NCBI GenBank assembly: GCA_009782555.1
Contig: WRIV01000003.1
Location: 62,001 to 126,000 of the forward strand
DNA from: Treponema sp.
GTDB taxonomy: Bacteria > Spirochaetota > Spirochaetia > Treponematales > Breznakiellaceae
Length of the DNA: 64,000 nucleotides
Direction of reading: 5' to 3'
Shown: positions 63,434 to 64,000 of the stretch, one piece after another
Layout of the letters: each line of letters starts with the position of its first letter
Position numbering within the stretch: position 1 is the first letter of the stretch
Position numbers and translations under genes: made by a program
Notes under the pieces: model-generated
The model's database searches: none
Told to the model about the DNA's origin: nothing
Seen by the model: the letters and a program-made list of their open reading frames with translations, nothing else

Positions 63434-64000
63434 TTATGTCCGGTAAGTATCATCCAATGTTTTCAATTCATTGAATGTGTCAACCTCAATGATATCTTCA
63501 TAGGAGCATTCCCGTACCTCAACAGAATAATCCCTGATAAAGTATTCCAGCGGAACCTGATCCCAGTAGCGTTCCTTACCGCCGGGCATTTCGTACACCT
63601 GCTTGATATGATCTGCCAGCTTTGCTCCATCGGCCTGGTTCCAGTAGGAAATGCCGAACATATGATGGCAGTTCCGCCCGCCGACTCTTACCCGCGTGAT
63701 GATGCCGCTCCTGGTTTCAAAACACCAGTCGTCGGTGCGTTCAACCGGAACACCCAGATAGTTGCTTGCGTACTGGTATTTGCTTATCAGGCAGCTTTTG
63801 TTGAGCAGCAGGTCCGATTCCAGTACGTATGCGTTCTGCAGCAAAAAACGGGCGCACATCATCGAAGAAATATTATTTGATTCGTTGAACAAGGGGTTTT
63901 CCAAAAACTGAATCTTCGGGTATTTGTATTTCAACTGATCAAACTGTTCGCCCAGATAGCCGCGGACAATAATAATCTCATCAATGCCGGCGGCGCATAC
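63434..64000 (-). CDS. LicC-like nucleotidyltransferase, C-terminal part (phosphocholine or sugar-phosphate cytidylyltransferase)
   Basis: The reading frame is open to the right edge (no start inside), so this is 189 residues of a longer protein. It resembles LicC-type CTP:phosphocholine cytidylyltransferases: AGIDEIIIVRGYLGEQFDQL, then YKYPKIQFLENPLFNESNN and VLESDLLLN. In these enzymes the last stretch contains metal-binding acidic residues. Treponemes are known to make choline-bearing lipids through a LicCA pathway. The partner LicA or LicB genes would lie beyond the edge. Confidence 0.7.
   Translation of the reverse strand, partial: VCAAGIDEIIIVRGYLGEQFDQLKYKYPKIQFLENPLFNESNNISSMMCARFLLQNAYVLESDLLLNKSCLISKYQYASNYLGVPVERTDDWCFETRSGIITRVRVGGRNCHHMFGISYWNQADGAKLADHIKQVYEMPGGKERYWDQVPLEYFIRDYSVEVRECSYEDIIEVDTFNELKTLDDTYRT

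Overview
The window looks like the chromosome of a treponeme-type spirochaete with a fairly GC-rich genome (core about half GC), such as the termite-gut treponemes. This assignment is inference. It rests on a TatT/TatP/TatQM TRAP-transport set of the Treponema type, families of small outer-membrane barrels, large chemotaxis receptors, a YaaR-PSP1-bactofilin-M23 block and a LicC-type cytidylyltransferase. No rRNA, tRNA, CRISPR array, insertion sequence or prophage was seen.

Layout. 1-71 is the start of a divergent phosphohexomutase running off the left edge. 211-2952 is an Mg2+ P-type ATPase. 3172-3471 is a small XRE regulator. 3560-7593 is an AT-rich four-gene block on the minus strand (GtrB-like and GtrA-like proteins, a methyltransferase and a GT-C glycosyltransferase). 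It is bracketed by two copies of the xre promoter and start region, the second attached to a destroyed xre. 7830-11462 holds a LolC/E-type permease and a chemotaxis receptor. 11621-17317 holds a phosphohexomutase and the TatT-TatP-TatQM transporter. 17371-21505 holds four signal-peptide barrel proteins in two paralogous pairs, with palindromes between them. 21564-22292 is a HepT/MntA-type pair, followed by the oxaloacetate decarboxylase sodium pump (gamma-alpha-beta, 22404-26208).

26304-27544 (phosphoribosyltransferase, RNase HII) face a long minus-strand housekeeping run from 33477 down to 27553: zinc-ribbon protein, S20, HU, Lnt, response regulator, bactofilin, PncC, Rho, L31. An Rrf2 regulator (33708) faces a second long minus-strand run from 45038 down to 34130: RNB exonuclease, RNase HI, SHMT, M23 peptidase, bactofilin, YaaR, PSP1, a lipid-kinase-like protein, DJ-1, and a DinG helicase with a JAMM domain. 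45089-53489 is a plus-strand run: two unknowns, an omptin-like protease, LolA, a RodZ-like protein, RimO, UvrD/PcrA, and a degenerate aminotransferase-like protein. 53609-64000 holds a second chemotaxis receptor, ProA, a broken VWA lipoprotein gene, a TPR/zinc-ribbon protein, a membrane-anchored solute-binding protein, AroA and a LicC-like gene running off the right edge.

Themes. Lipoprotein maturation and sorting (Lnt, LolA, LolC/E-type) and envelope shape (two bactofilins, M23, RodZ-like) recur. Energy and transport centre on the sodium-pumping decarboxylase and the TRAP transporter. The most notable items are the xre-bracketed low-GC glycan block, the JAMM-DinG fusion with both active sites intact, an omptin-like protease with its catalytic tetrad, and at least six genes without a ribosome-binding site whose -10-like hexamer lies 6-8 nt before the ATG, which suggests leaderless mRNAs.
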